From positions 248,001 to 312,000 of the forward strand of contig VYZB01000521.1 of assembly GCA_013397455.1 (NCBI GenBank): a DNA stretch of 64,000 bases. The letters run 5' to 3'. The notes below the pieces were generated by a model. It did no database searches and was not told the DNA's origin. It saw only the letters and a list, made by a program, of their open reading frames with translations. Shown here in pieces: positions 1-13,100 of the stretch (its first letter is position 1; every line of letters begins with the position of its first letter). Position numbers and translations under genes: made by a program. This DNA comes from Crotophaga sulcirostris (lineage: Eukaryota > Chordata > Aves > Cuculiformes > Crotophagidae).

Positions 1-1019
1 GTTATAGATTACTAAGTGCATTATAAATGCCTTCTGCCAAGTAGAGGTGACAACTTAAGCCTGGTTCACATGTTTCCGTGTGAATGATCTTCAATCTCTG
101 AAATGTCAAACAAAAAGGTGAAGGCTTTATACCATGCCTGCCTGCATGTTCCCCTTCCTGCATGTGCTCATTATTCGAGGCACTGTTGTCTTGTATCTTT
201 GTCTAGATTCAAGCAAGAGGTCATGTCCCCTCTTGTGGATGCCAAGATCTAGTAAGTGCTTTGCCATGTGCATTCTCTGTCACTTGTAACCCTTCCTCTC
301 CCATTAGGGGTTCAGCATCTGGGGGGACCTGGGGAGGAGCTGTTGGCAAATACATTGATTATTGGACCATGGCAGGAATTTCAAAGGCTTCCTGGCCTTG
401 ATGGTGATCTGCAAGCTCTCAGTATGTTCCCAAACTCTGCCTTTCCAAAGGGTGTTCTCAATTTGAAGGATCTACATTTTAATTCATAGTCACCTAGGGG
501 TTCAAGACTGTGGCAAAGCTGCTAGACATTTTTTCTGTACAGATATTAGAGGAAGCTTTAACTGAGGAGCACTATGTTCTTGTGCTCAGTGCACTGTAAT
601 TCACAGGTCAAATTCCTGTTCTTGGTGCAAGTGGGTCTAAATAGAGTTTTCTAGAAGTTGTGCATGGATACTTCTGTTCTGAGATAATTTAAGTCCCGCA
701 CATGTAGTTTCCTTCTCTCTGTGTATATAAACACAGATGACTATTATGTTGATAAGCTTTCCATTCAGCAGGACTGTTTATCTTTCTCTGTGGAGAAACT
801 GAAATTTGGTGCCCAGGTAACATGCTCTCCGGATTTGTTATTAAATTAATGAATAGTTTATAACAACATGGGGCAAGACTGCATTTTGTGCAAATCATTC
901 CTAGAGATGGAAGAAAGGTCTTGTTCTTTCAGCCCTGGTATTTAAGTAGCAAACTAACAATTCATTCAGTTGCTCACAGTCCTGGCCAAATTCAGGAGAC
1001 TGCTAATTTTGCTGCAGTT

Positions 1020-1290
1020 GCAGTATTAACACCACTCTTTAATCATTAAAGGCCTTAAATGCTGCTGTCAGCTGCTTCACACACTTTGTGTGCATGAACG
1101 TGATATTTTAATCAGTTCTTGGAGACATGCATATGCAATACTTATCATTAGATTATAATTAACTGTAATTATGAATGGAGATCAGCCCAAGCCATAAAAT
1201 CTAAATTTAGATTTTTACTATGTTAATAAGAAGATTTAGTGAAGATAACGGGCTTGATGTTTTAAATTTTCTCTACCACAATAGTGTGAC
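1020..1290. promoter_or_regulatory. Candidate conserved enhancer-like element
   Basis: This stretch packs many homeodomain-type TAAT/ATTA cores (for example the runs around 1146-1172), an ATGCATATGCAAT element resembling overlapping octamer half sites near 1128, and a perfect 20-base palindrome at 1196-1215 (arms AAAATCTAAA and TTTAGATTTT). Such density of AT-rich factor motifs is typical of vertebrate conserved non-coding elements. Conservation cannot be judged from one sequence, so the regulatory reading is inference, and AT richness alone could produce part of the pattern. Confidence 0.3.
1196..1215. repeat. Perfect 20-base palindrome
   Basis: The ten bases AAAATCTAAA are followed directly by their reverse complement TTTAGATTTT with no spacer. 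It lies inside the enhancer-like stretch. It could be a dimer binding site or a cruciform-prone element, or a chance product of AT-rich sequence. Confidence 0.85.
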
Positions 1291-3834
1291 GGAGTCTTAG
1301 TGAAAGTGTTGTTAAAATTAGTGTAGCTGCAGGTAATGTCCATATTACGGTTTTCTTACTGCAAATTGCTATAGATTAGATTCAAACCCAGAAGGTCATG
1401 TCATTCACATAATGAAATGCTGTCTCAGAGAAGCTGCGACAGTAGCAAACAGGTTGCAGGAGCCCCAAGATGTTAGTTTGTCCACAGGCATGCCAGTGAG
1501 CGCTTTGAATTATATATAAACATCCCTTATAGTTACTCACCTAAGGACAATTTTGCAGAAGGTGCAAGTGGGATTTCTGCTGAGGAAAGGGGAGTGTTCC
1601 CCTTTATTTTGGTGCTGCGGTTAAATTCCAAACACAAGGATTTTCCAGGTGTGCGCAGAGGTGCTGCATACAGCTGCATCAGGGCACGCTGTGCTTGCCA
1701 CTGATAAACAGGGAGCTGAGTGCTGTGTTGAGCTGCTGTGTTGCTATGCTAACTCTGCTCTAGTCTTCTTCTAAAGGCTTTATTGAAAACAAACAAACCA
1801 ATTAAGCAATATTGGGAATCATAAAAAAAGATTTAATGGCTTCTGTGACTAAGGTTCTACATTAGCATTTAGCTTTTGCTGGGAAGACTGTTGCTTTTGT
1901 TTGTTTGCTTGTTTGTTTACATCTGGGAATCAAATCTTGCACATTGTGCAAATAATTTAATCTTTATGGCTGTTACTGCTGCATATAAAGTGTTGCTGTG
2001 CTAATACCTGCTGGTTAAGTGAAACAGGAAGGGATACATTTAAGCACCTCACTGTTTACTGTATTTAATAGAAATGAAAAGTGAAGTAATAAATTGGAGA
2101 CAACACACTAGAATAATTATTCTTCATTTTGAAACAAGAAATTAGTGTTTGAGGATTCTCATTATTCACAGTCTAATGACCTGGATACACTGAAACATTC
2201 CCCTCTCCTTTTCCCTATTCTTTGGTTTTTAAAATGGATACTATGTGTTTTGCTATTGAATGGAAGGCTCCATTGTGGAAAGTTTTCTGGTAATGATGAG
2301 GAGGCTACAAATTGTTTTTTGAAGCACCTGGACAAAGTTCAGGAGGAGAATGACAGAATGGGATGAGATGGGCAGAAGCTCTGTAGTTAGAATGGCTTTT
2401 GAATGTCCCACACTCTCACTTCAGTGTTTTCTCCCTGAAACCACTTACAGACAGTGGAAGCTGACATTACTCATGGAAAATATTTTTAAAGTTTTAACTG
2501 TTTTAAACACTTTCTAAGTTAACTTTTTAAAAGGCCCATTAGTGCAAAACCAAAGGAATTGTAATACTTGGCTGCATGACTAAAAATACTCAGAGGTTAG
2601 GTATTTAAAATGTGAATTAAAATTATAGCCTCTATGAACATTACTATCCTAATTGTGAAGAAAATCAAAACATTTAGCCATTTTTTTGCTAAGTGTATGT
2701 CCAACTCTTGCCACACGACAATCTCTCTTTGCTGAGGGGAGAAGCAACATTATCAGCGTTATTAGATAATTCACTGCAATTGAGAAACAGATATGAATTG
2801 AATATGTTATGTTCCCAGACTGGAATTGTATTCAGTTTTCTGGGGTTCATACTGCTTGATGTATCAATTGTGATTGTGTGTCAGTCTTCTGTATTAAAAC
2901 ACTGCTTGACTCTGTAATCTGACTCTTGGCTTGAAGCCTGCAATGTCATGTCTGCAAAGGGTGCAGCTCAGAACTGTTGCTATAGGACACTTCAGTAGTT
3001 TCTGGTTGCAAAACATGGCAAGTGGTGATAAAAGTGTGCCTGACTGCTTAATGTCTTTGGATTCCCAGCAGGAACATCTCTTCCTTCCTTTTGGTTGTGT
3101 CTTTATTAAAGCTTGACGAGACGAATCTCCTCTTGCTGCAGTTCCTGTTGCAGGCATCTGATTGCCTGATGCTCCTTGCATAGTTGGCAAAGGAGTGTTT
3201 GCACAGGATAATGTAGGCCACAAGAGATTAGAAGGACCAGCAAGCTCTTGTTTCGCTTTTGACTTTAGAGGGGGGTTGGAGCTGAATGACTTTTTATGTA
3301 GACTTTTATGGGCACAAAGGTCTAACTTAAAACCAATGATCTATGTGCCTGCTGGGGCTCAGATCAATGTCTCTCCTGAAAACGCTTTATCATCCAAAAT
3401 TCTCCTTGATCAGACCTTTGACAAAGCCTTTGGTCTAAAAACTTGCTGATCTCCAGCTGGGATAACATAGCACATCTTGGGTTTCAGATCAATGAAATAT
3501 TCATTTGCAATATGTAGAACAAAATATAGTTTGAAGCAAGAAGTGCAGCAGTGGTTGACTGTATGTGCATCATGTATGGCTGAGTATCTGTTCTAGAAAA
3601 ATCCAAAGCTTTAAAATCAGATATTTTAATATTAAGATCCTGTATACTTCTGTATTTAGGCTGAGAAAGGCTCAAATGTTGCCTCTGGGAGATGCTGACT
3701 ATAGGAGTCCATCTGACTCATCCACAATGATTAGAGAAGCAGGTACCTAGTCTACTGAAATACCTACTGAAAATAGTGATGCTTTGGTCCCTATACTTGA
3801 ATTTTTGGGCAACCAAGCTGGAAATTGTTGTGGG

Positions 3835-3859
3835 TTTTTTTTGTTTTTTTTTTTTTTTT
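3835..3859. repeat. T-rich homopolymer run
   Basis: A run of 25 bases, all T except for one G at 3843. It lies about 190 bases before the exon candidate, too far upstream to be its own pyrimidine tract. Confidence 0.9.
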
Positions 3860-4045
3860 AAGTCCATTCCACAACAGATAAAGGATTTAGCTCTCAGACA
3901 GTGTCTAGGGAAAAAAAAATCAGGAACTAAGACACAACACTATCTAAAATTCCCTGTCAGAAAATCTCTTCTTGCTGTAGGTATTGCAATGGGTTACTGC
4001 TAACCACTGTTGCTGACCTGTATTAATTTTAATTTCCCCTTGCAG

Positions 4046-4131
4046 TAATGCGTAGAAATCCATTTGGGATGGACATTTGCTGCCGAAAAGGATCCAGAAG
4101 CCCACTCCAGGAACTGTATAATCCCACCCAG
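4046..4131 (+). CDS. Candidate internal protein-coding exon, product unknown
   Basis: The 86 bases are bounded by a good acceptor (pyrimidine-rich TTTCCCCTTGCAG ending at 4045) and a near-consensus donor (CAG|GTGAGC at 4131/4132). Branch-point-like CTAAC (4000-4004) and CTGAC (4013-4017) sit about 30-45 bases upstream of the acceptor. One frame is open throughout: two leading bases finish a codon, then 28 codons run from ATG at 4048 to CAG at 4131. The peptide contains RRNPFGMD, a vicinal Cys pair followed by basic RKGSRS, and ends [10 protein letters not shown]. That is polar, low in repeats and plausible as a cytoplasmic tail or juxtamembrane segment. The length is not a multiple of three, so skipping it would shift the frame. 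I do not recognise the protein and name no gene. Alternatives are an alternative or first coding exon, or a chance pseudo-exon. No other convincing exon was found nearby, as expected if the introns are long. Confidence 0.5.
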
Positions 4132-6702
4132 GTGAGCATCTCATGGCTATGTTCGAACTTCCCCAGCCCAGTGTAGGAATACAATCTCTCTTGAAGTTAT
4201 TTTGGTTTGATTTTTCTCATTTATATGCAGCAGCTGCCTTCAGCTTGGAGAACTGATCCTGGGACCTGCAGAGTTTAGCCATAAAGTTCTACAGTTTGAG
4301 CTAAGGGACTGATTTTTAAAGCTTTTTAGATGTCTAATGATGCAGACTACTCTAAATTTTTTTAGATACTTGAAAGTCTTAAAAGAGTACCTTTTAGATC
4401 TCCTAGCTAGAAGATGAGGCATTATAATTTAATCTGTGTATAACACAAAGAGTGGCTGGGAGGGGTGAGAGAATGTGACATGATGTACATGAAGCAGGGA
4501 GTGCTGTAAGACTGTAAGTTGCAATAATAATACATTTATATAATTTGTGTGGCTTTCAGATAGCCCACCTGACAGTTTTGATGGGACTGGAGCACAATCT
4601 CAGCTAGAGTTCTTCTTGTGACAAGCAGAGCAGAATAGCTACCTGAAATTTGTGCTCCTGATCACTCCTCTAGATCAATTTATTCCCTACGTGTGGCCTG
4701 AATTGGCACATTCAGAAGCAGCATTTCCTGTTGGCAGTCGAGAGGAAGTGTTGCTATTGAGGGAAAATGCCAGCTGACTATTAAACATATTTATTAAGGT
4801 TTAACAACTGCCTATTATATATTTATCCATCAATGAATATATTGAGTTTTACTAAATTGGCTATTAAGGAAAGTGACTATCCCAATAAATCCAACTTGTT
4901 AGATTTAACAAGGCAGTAAATGTTTTAAATACTATTTGATTATGAAGAGACTCACTATATAGTGTGCAAAATGAAGCCTAAGTGATTTAAAGTATTTATA
5001 TGAAGAATTGACAACAACCCAAAGGTATGTGATATCTGTTATGTAGTGCAGTAAAGCTTCATTTGCTCGATAGTTTTGTTTTTATGAACATAGGCTGACT
5101 TTTTAATTCAATTTGAATTCTGTGCATGGCTAGGAACATGAGTTTATCATACTAATATACTGGCCTTTATTGACTGCTATTGGAGGTAGGATTGCGTAAA
5201 TGGAAAGTGCATGTAAAAGCCCTGAAGAGAAACAATCCAGTGCTACAAAGCAAAAACATTAGCATTTGCAGGTTAAATTTGAAGCCTTCTAGTAGATGTT
5301 CAAGGGCAGGTAAGGGAAAAGAAACTGGCTGAATGATTATTCTCTCTGGGATCTACTGTGTGTCAGTCAAAACCTCCGTGCCTTGTAACATCATTAAAGG
5401 CCATCCCATAAGAAAGAAACATCCTGATCCATTCCAGGGCCGTAATCCCAGAGCCCTTGCAAGCTTGGTCAACTGAAAAGATTTCCTGAGATTCCTGAAG
5501 CAGGGGACAGTGCCGCTCCTTCCTTTCTGTGTGCCCTGGCCAAGCAAACCTTTAGCATCCCTTTCTGGGCTTGCCTATGAGCCAGCAGAAAAGTCGATGT
5601 TTGAAGAAGTGAGGGAGTTCTTGCAGCCAACGTTGAACTAAGCAGATGACATGTTTTACATAGAAGTCTTTCCATCAGTGTGCTGACGTCTGTTCTTATC
5701 AAGGTTTTAGTTTTTCTTTCTTTCTTCTTAAGTGGTGTTTATATACTTTTTGGATGAGACTTTGCGTGATGCACTCAGTCCTAAAGGGACTGACCGTGTC
5801 AAGCAAGCATGTGCATTTTGGGAATCAGAATGATTGAAGATGGAAAACAGTAGCAAGTAAAGGCAGTGAGTAGAGGCTGCCACAGATGAACCCTAGAGTA
5901 TTTCTTCAAGTACGTGGGTCATCTTTCTTTTTCCATATGTTGCCTAAAGATATGTCTGTCTGACCTTCCTTAAGGTGGCAGATTAGAGAGTGGTCTGTAT
6001 TCTGGCAGTAGGGTGCTTGTTCCTCAAGAATTCCCCAGTACTTGTGAGGGTAGGGGTATAGAGATCGGACCCCTAATCTTTCCTTGATGAAGCAGCTGTG
6101 ATCAGCCATTTATAAAGTCAGCTCAGAAGTCAATCTATTACAAATATGCAAGAAGACATCTTTGGCCAAAATCTCTTTCTTACTGATGCAGATGATGAAG
6201 ACACTGGTTAGATCTTCAAGCCTTTACTATCAGAACCTGTTGGACTCCTTGTGTTGTGAACCCAAATTTTTCTCCTGGATGCCGATGGCTATGCGCCATC
6301 ATAGGAATTCTTTGTCACTCAGCTGAGTTGTTTTTTTAGCTGATCGAGCAGATATTTGTAGTTCAAAGGAACCTGTATAATGCAAATACCAGATTTAGGC
6401 CACTGAAAGATGCCCTGCAGCTATGGCTTTGAATTACTACAAGCTAGATGCAGTTGTGATTTTTTTAAGGGTAAGAAACTTTAAATATTTAATGTGTCCA
6501 TGTGCATGTTTTTCACATGATGTGGTATAACGAGAGAGCCCAACCATGGGTTGCCATCCTCTGCTATAGTGTGCAGTGTACATTTTGCTTGCTTCAGTTC
6601 TCCTCGCATAGGCAGCGCTGTGCAACCATGACTAATTCTGCTGCTATTCCTGAGATCATTCCAAGAACCTCCGAGAGAGATGAGCAAGGGAGGGGGGCTT
6701 TG

Positions 6703-6724
6703 AGATGGTATTAAGATGGTATTA
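6703..6724. repeat. 11-base tandem duplication
   Basis: AGATGGTATTA occurs twice in exact tandem, followed by AGA. It is a small replication-slippage type duplication with no evident function. Confidence 0.9.
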
Positions 6725-7092
6725 AGAGCCCATACGTCCTCACATGAAGTGTCATCCTGGCTGTTCCCTATCAGGGGAGATGAGAGTTTGGCAATCAATT
6801 AAAATAGGTGCCAGATAGGGTCAATACCCTCTCAAATTTAAAATGCTGTAGTTTGACATGAATAAGATTTTTCTACTGTGTGTTCAACGTCAGGTTGCGC
6901 TGCCCTCATAAACAGATGGAGACAGGTTGATTTACACCAACTGAGAATTTGACTGTGGGCATTTACTGTGTTGACAAGTAACAGCCTCTCTGATCCTGCA
7001 GCGTTTTTTTTTCCTTCTATGGAGTTGTTTGACTTGTTTGCAAATGCCGTCATTTGTCTCTTGAATCTCTTTCTGGCTTGGTAAATGGTTGT

Positions 7093-7155
7093 GGAAAGGG
7101 AAGGGAAAGAGAAAGAAAAGAAGAAAAGATAAAAGAAAAAGGAAAAAGAAAAAGA
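7093..7155 (+). repeat. Polypurine tract (GA-rich)
   Basis: Sixty-three bases are purine on the plus strand apart from a single T at 7130. They are built from GGGAAA, GAAA and GAAAAA blocks. Mirror-like purine tracts can form triplex DNA and are a common origin of low-complexity Lys/Arg-rich or Phe/Ser-rich open frames, which is what is seen here on both strands. Confidence 0.9.
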
Positions 7156-10100
7156 CTCCAAAACAGAAAGGAAGGTTTGGCTTGAGTAAACTGAAATGTA
7201 GCAATGATCTGGAGATGACTGAAAGGGTGGACTTGCAGGAGTTGAATATTAGAATTACTGTCAAATTTTCAATGGACTGTTCATAATTCTTCATATGTTT
7301 TGTGGAGAAGGAAAAGATAGATGGATGGAGATAGCACTGAATTAGGGGTAGAGGATGTGTCCCTGACAAAGCCCATGTGTTAACTATGTCTTAGTTGAGT
7401 GTCTTGTGATTATTGTAAAAGTAGGAACAACGCTTTTGCTCCTTTTTCTGTTGTAATAGAGCAGAATATGGGAAGTGCATTTGTCTGCGGACAAAAGATT
7501 TCTTCTCTAAGGCTTTCACTGCAAGATTTTTCGTGATCTCTAATATACCATGATGGAAAGAAAGATCAATGTAACTGAACTGGTTTTACATCAAGTAAGT
7601 GGATTTCCAGGCTGTGGTCTCTGCAAACATAGAAGGCAGTGTGCAGCATGTATTTGAGACCCTATTATCTTTTTTTCCCCCCTTTCATTTTCAGATAGTG
7701 GTTTAATAATAAGGTGCAGAGGTACCTGTGGCAAATTTTAAGGGCTGGAATGGACCATTTCTTTCATGAGTTCATCAAAAAGCCAGTTTGGACTTGAATT
7801 AAGCAGAACTATTTTCCTTCACACATAGTTGTAAATGGAAAGAGGAAGATGATTCAACATACAGCAAGTAGCAAAGAAGAAAATCTAGATGTAACTGAAC
7901 ACAGATTAAAAGCTTTGCAGGAACATGACATAAGCTTGCATTGTGTCTTGGGTGGAGTGTCTTTTTTTTAATATACAAAACCCCAAGAATTTAAGAATAT
8001 GAGTAAACAAATATTTGCAAGATGTATTCTTAGAAGACAACATATACATCTATGTCTTATAATTTGTTTGACTTTGTACAGCATTACTGCCCCAAAAATA
8101 ACAGATAATTATGGATCAGCCTGTGAGCTGGAGTCATCAGAAGTTCTGAATTGGCCAACATCATACTTGGGGCTTGCACACTTTAGCAGTTAACATTGAT
8201 CAATTTGGCACAATGAACGTGCTGCTGAATTACAAGAAATTGCAAACCAAAATAGACCAAATGTTAAAGCAATGGAAAATAATTGCATCTTTGAAGTTAG
8301 AACATGTCTTCTGGTTGTCAAGATTAACATTTAATTCTCATTAAAAACAGGCTGCATTGTTGTTTGATGTAACACAACAGAGATGCAGTCCTGTATCTAT
8401 TAGGATCCAAAGCCAAGGATGAGTTTGTTTCCGTTTCTAGTTTGACATTACCTTACTTTAATTCATGAGTCCACATGACTATTTCACTAAAGGTCACACT
8501 GTTTGCTATTTGTTGTTTGCCTTTTCAAACACATCTCTTTTTGTCAAGGAGATGTATTTTTAGTTGGCTGCTTTTGGTGTAGCCAGAGCCAGAGTGCCTG
8601 GTGATTTGCTAAACCTGGTGAGTCAGAGCTGTGGCCCTCACTTTGCCTTTGTGTTATGAATTTCTATTGGATTGTTTTGGAACAGTCATTCTGAAATGGC
8701 CTATTTCTCTTATTACTTCTGCTTTTTCTCTCCCCTCCTTCCTACCAAGTGAAAGGAAGAAAGTGAGCTGTTGCCTTGCAGACAGTGTTTATACATTCTC
8801 AGCCACCTCAGGCCGCAAATGCTCCTTTTTTAGACCTACTGCATGAGTAATCATGGCTCAGGCTGCCTGGATAACATCAACAAACATCAACTTACTTCAA
8901 CCCACATCACTCAACTTTCGTCTGAGTTGGTAACTTCCTATCTTCGGTTGATTTCCACTCAGTAGGATAGCTCTGTGGGCAACTGTACTGGTTCCTGGAC
9001 AGAGGTTTGTGGTGAGCTTCATGGTCCAAGATCTATGTATGCATTGTCCACAGTGCTTTGATTCAAAGGTCCAAATGCTTAAAACCTGATGTTTGTGCCC
9101 TTGATGTTCCTGAGGCGGTGAGCACTGTGTGGTTTGTTTCTGTGCTGTGGCTTCTCATTCTTAGAAACACAAGAGCAAAAGGGCAGAGCATTGAGTAGGG
9201 TGAAAATTCCAGTTCTCCTGGTGTTTATCTCCAGCATCAAGAGACCAGGACAGGCTACAAGAAGGATAAACAGCTCAGGATGCTCTGCCTCTGCCTGTGC
9301 ACAACAACCTGTTGGGTCACGAGTTTCCTGAGCCAGATGTGTCAGCTACATCGTGCAAGAAGAGTCTGAGATGCCAGACAACTATTCTATCAATGAAAAG
9401 AGGGGGAAAAAATGTAGGTCTCCAAAATTGTTTGCCAATTTGAGTAAAATAAGATTACACCAGCACTATGCATCAGTGATATACACTACTTTTCCTCCTT
9501 TTTTTTCACGTATATATATGCCGAGTGCCAAATTTCTCCCAGGGACAGCAATACAGATGTCCTGATGTGAACTTGGGAGTATGAGAAACAATGCAACTTA
9601 TCTAAGGAGCAATACATTAGAATTCATTATTGCTTTGTAACTGAGACGATGGTCATAAATATGTATGTGTCCTTGAGGCCAAGAAGTAGCCCAAAAGTTT
9701 TATCAATACTGAAAAGATACGTTGTGTGATTGATGCTGATCTTCGTAGGCAAGTTTGCGCAGATATTAACAGCCTGGTAAGTGCAGCTCTTAATCACGGT
9801 TTTTGATTGATCATAATTTAAAAACTCCTTAAAGGAAAAGATGTAGAATAGAGACATAGGGAAGAAAAGTCAATAGACGATACCAAAGTTTCGGTACGCA
9901 GTCCTGTTCGTAGACAACAACTTTATATCTAATTGGCCTCTCTTGCCACAACAAAGTGCCTGCTGATGAAAGAGGAACTAATTGATATACTCTGTGGATG
10001 ACTTCTTGTGCAAAATCATTTCTTACTGTCATGTTTGGAAGTCATAAAACAGCAGCTGGCCTGGGATGAAATATTACATTAACCCTAGCAGGAAAATTGC

Positions 10101-13100
10101 ACTAGTGAGAATGCTTTGTTATTAATTACTGATTACAAATGATAAGAGTCTGTTTTAGATGCTGGGGAAATGACTTTGGGAGTGAAGGGTTTCAGGTACA
10201 GTGTGCTTCATAGATCATTCATTATGACATGATGGATGCCTTTGTAAGTCAAGAGGAATTAATCAAACAAGTATGTACAGTAACTACCAGCACTCAAGGC
10301 CAGAATGAGGACATGCTCATTCAAGTTACTGCATTGCATTGGGATGAATTTTTGGGCACCTGTGTTTAATAAAATACTTGTTACCTGCATGAAATGAAAA
10401 AATATAGTCATCACTCAAAATAGTTCCGATTTCCTTGATAGAAAAAGCAGCAGCAGGGACACCTCTGTTGAATTTCCCCAGTGCTTGACTCATGTTTTAT
10501 TGTTTTGAGAGCATATGATTTTTAATATAAAGACTTTCTGGAGGTTTAAAAGTATGAGAAGAAATATTTAATATACATGAGATGTGGCCAAAACCAAAAT
10601 TATTGTATGTGTTGAAGGGGAAAGAGGATAACAGAGCTTTCAAAACTGGGTCTCTGTAGGGAATATGTGGGCTCCCTGTTAGGCAAGCACTTGGAGAGTT
10701 GGGTGGAGAGAAGACCTGGGCTCCAGCACTCTGCCCAGTACCTTTCAGCATCAGTGAGGCTTTTTGTGTTTAATTGTCTCCAGATCAGACCTCTGGTGAC
10801 CTGAACCACGTTGATTGAGTCAAATGCTTGCTCTGAACTGAGTAATGTTCAGATGGGGCACCTGCCTCCTCCTCTGCATCAAGTTCCCTTTTTTTCTTCC
10901 CCACTTGAAAGTTATATACCAGAAAACCTGGGTAGTCATACCTCCAAATGCAGAGTGATATGGTCATTTTGAGGATTAGGAAGCAAATGGCAGTGAGAGA
11001 ATATCCGTGTTTGCAGGTAGGTATATTGAGGACAGACTTCTGCCACTGGCTCTTGCAGAGGCTGAATGCATCCTACCTGCTCTTTAACAAGCACTCCAGC
11101 ATCACTAGCTAAGTAGCTGTATCCCAGTATCCTCAGCCTGGACCTTGTAAAGTGTAGCCACTCTTTCTTGCTTCTGGTACAATTAAGTTTTTGGGCAGCT
11201 TTTTTCATTGTGTGAGGGGTAGCAACTGTGTTTGTTTAAAGATCTGCCTTTTTTCCTGTGTTTTTTTGGTTATCAAAGAGGTTTCTTAACTCTGTGTAGC
11301 AGAATTGTATCCCACTTGCAACAGGGCCAAACAGTCTCTTTATATCCAGAGCCCAGCTGCAACCTCTCTCTCCCTGAGGGACTACAATATATCCCAACAA
11401 GCATAATTATGAAAATGAGAGAATTCAGACATAAAAACTAGATACTGGTATTTGTAATTTTTGTTTACTATCTAACTTTTAATACCAGAATTTGTTAAAT
11501 TTGCAATTATTTTTAAGAAATTAGATTCCCTAGGTCCCATTTTTACATACTTAACTGTACCTGATGCAGCACCTCAAATCCTGCAAACTGACCTGTAGTA
11601 TTTATTGATATTGTATGTAATATTGCTATCATCTACGTTTAGCTATTTACAATAGAAATTAACCTCAATAATGTAACCAGCTGCACTTTACTAAAGCTTT
11701 CTTCAGTAACAGTGCAATTATTTGCTTGTCTGTTTATGCAGAGAGATCCAGGATTGCTTCTCTGTAAATACCCCAGACAAAGTGAGATGAAAATCCTGCC
11801 CCTTGGCCGCAGAAGCCAGCGTGCTTTTTGGCACTAGAGTGGCAAGAAAATTCATGGTACTGCAGGGAGGCAGCCTGTTAGAGATCTTGTACAAGTATTT
11901 AAGTTGTTAAATCAAATGTAGATTATTTAAGGATGCTTTTCAAGTAACTTTTTTCTTTGCTGAGGTTTCTGCAGAGGTGTAAGGTGGGTTGAGTGGGTGC
12001 TGCAGTCTAATCCGAACCACTTGCTTAGAGTGTTGGAAAAGCATGTTTCTCCTTTCGCAGGGCCACACCTCATGGTTATGGTCAGGACTGAGCAAAAAGG
12101 TCAACTGGAAAATATGCAGCTTGGGGATGATGGAAACTAGCTGTGAATTTGTACTTAATTTTTGCAGTAGTAGTAACTGGGAAAGACTTGGGTTGCCTTG
12201 GGGTTAATCTTACAATTGCGTGTGGGTACTGATGGACTTGAGGTGATTTGACTGTGCATCTCATGCTTCGCAGTGAGGTGCTCAAAGCATGTACACGGGT
12301 GACACAGTGCAGTAAGTGTCTTCAGTTGATGCTGTCTTGCATTCTGAAACTAAATAGAAGAAATGAGTAGGATTTCAGGCTAACAGGCTCTTTATTAAGT
12401 CTCTTGTCATGATGATCTGAGGCTATAACAGAGGAAGAGCCATGGTCATTTTAAGACTTTGTGTGCTCATGTGTTGGCCTGCTAAAAACAGGAGAAAGTC
12501 ATGCTTTCTCTGTCAATCTTGTTTGTCTGATATGCTCAGACCCTCGTGACAGCAGTAATTAACAGTTCATTGGAGCTGAAGTATGAACTGGAGGGGCCAG
12601 GGCTGTCACTGCTGGTGGTCAGAGCACTCTCCCAGAACTGGAGAACCACAAGCCAAATCCCTGCAACCAGAGGATGCTTGTCACAAGCAGGGGAAACACG
12701 TAATTACTTGTTGGAGTTGTTCTTATGTTTACTTGTTTAATCATTACACTGAAAGATGGATTGTTTCAGTAATCATCACCTGGACCAGCCACACATAAAC
12801 TACTTCTCTTTGCTAGTTTTCCGGCCTTGCTTCTTACTCACATGGAAAAGGTGTGGAAAGAGAAAGGAAAAAAAAAATATTTTTACAAGGTAATATCTAT
12901 ACAGCATTTGAACACAGCAAAACCAGTGTTTACGTTGTGTATGTCTTTTTTTCCTCTATAAAACTAACAGAGCAATCATATAAGGGCCAATCAAGTAGAT
13001 CTTTGTTACTCATTCAACCTATAGGAGTTGTATATCCTGGTATGGATGGGGTCTTGCATTTGAACAATTCCTATATTCATGCAACAACAGCAAATAGTGG

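Larger units (their letters stand above)
1..4045. other. Non-coding stretch, no gene seen
   Basis: AT-rich sequence with frequent stops in all six frames. Open frames here are at most about 109 codons, start at arbitrary ATGs and match no family I recognise. It contains a TTTG-rich run near 1899-1919, a motif-dense stretch at 1020-1290 (listed separately) and a T-rich run at 3835-3859. It is best read as intron or intergenic DNA upstream of the exon candidate at 4046. Confidence 0.7.

Noticed and set aside
6932..7369. 145-codon open frame on the minus strand
   Set aside because: A large part is translation of the purine tract (Phe/Leu/Ser-rich), so it is a low-complexity artefact.
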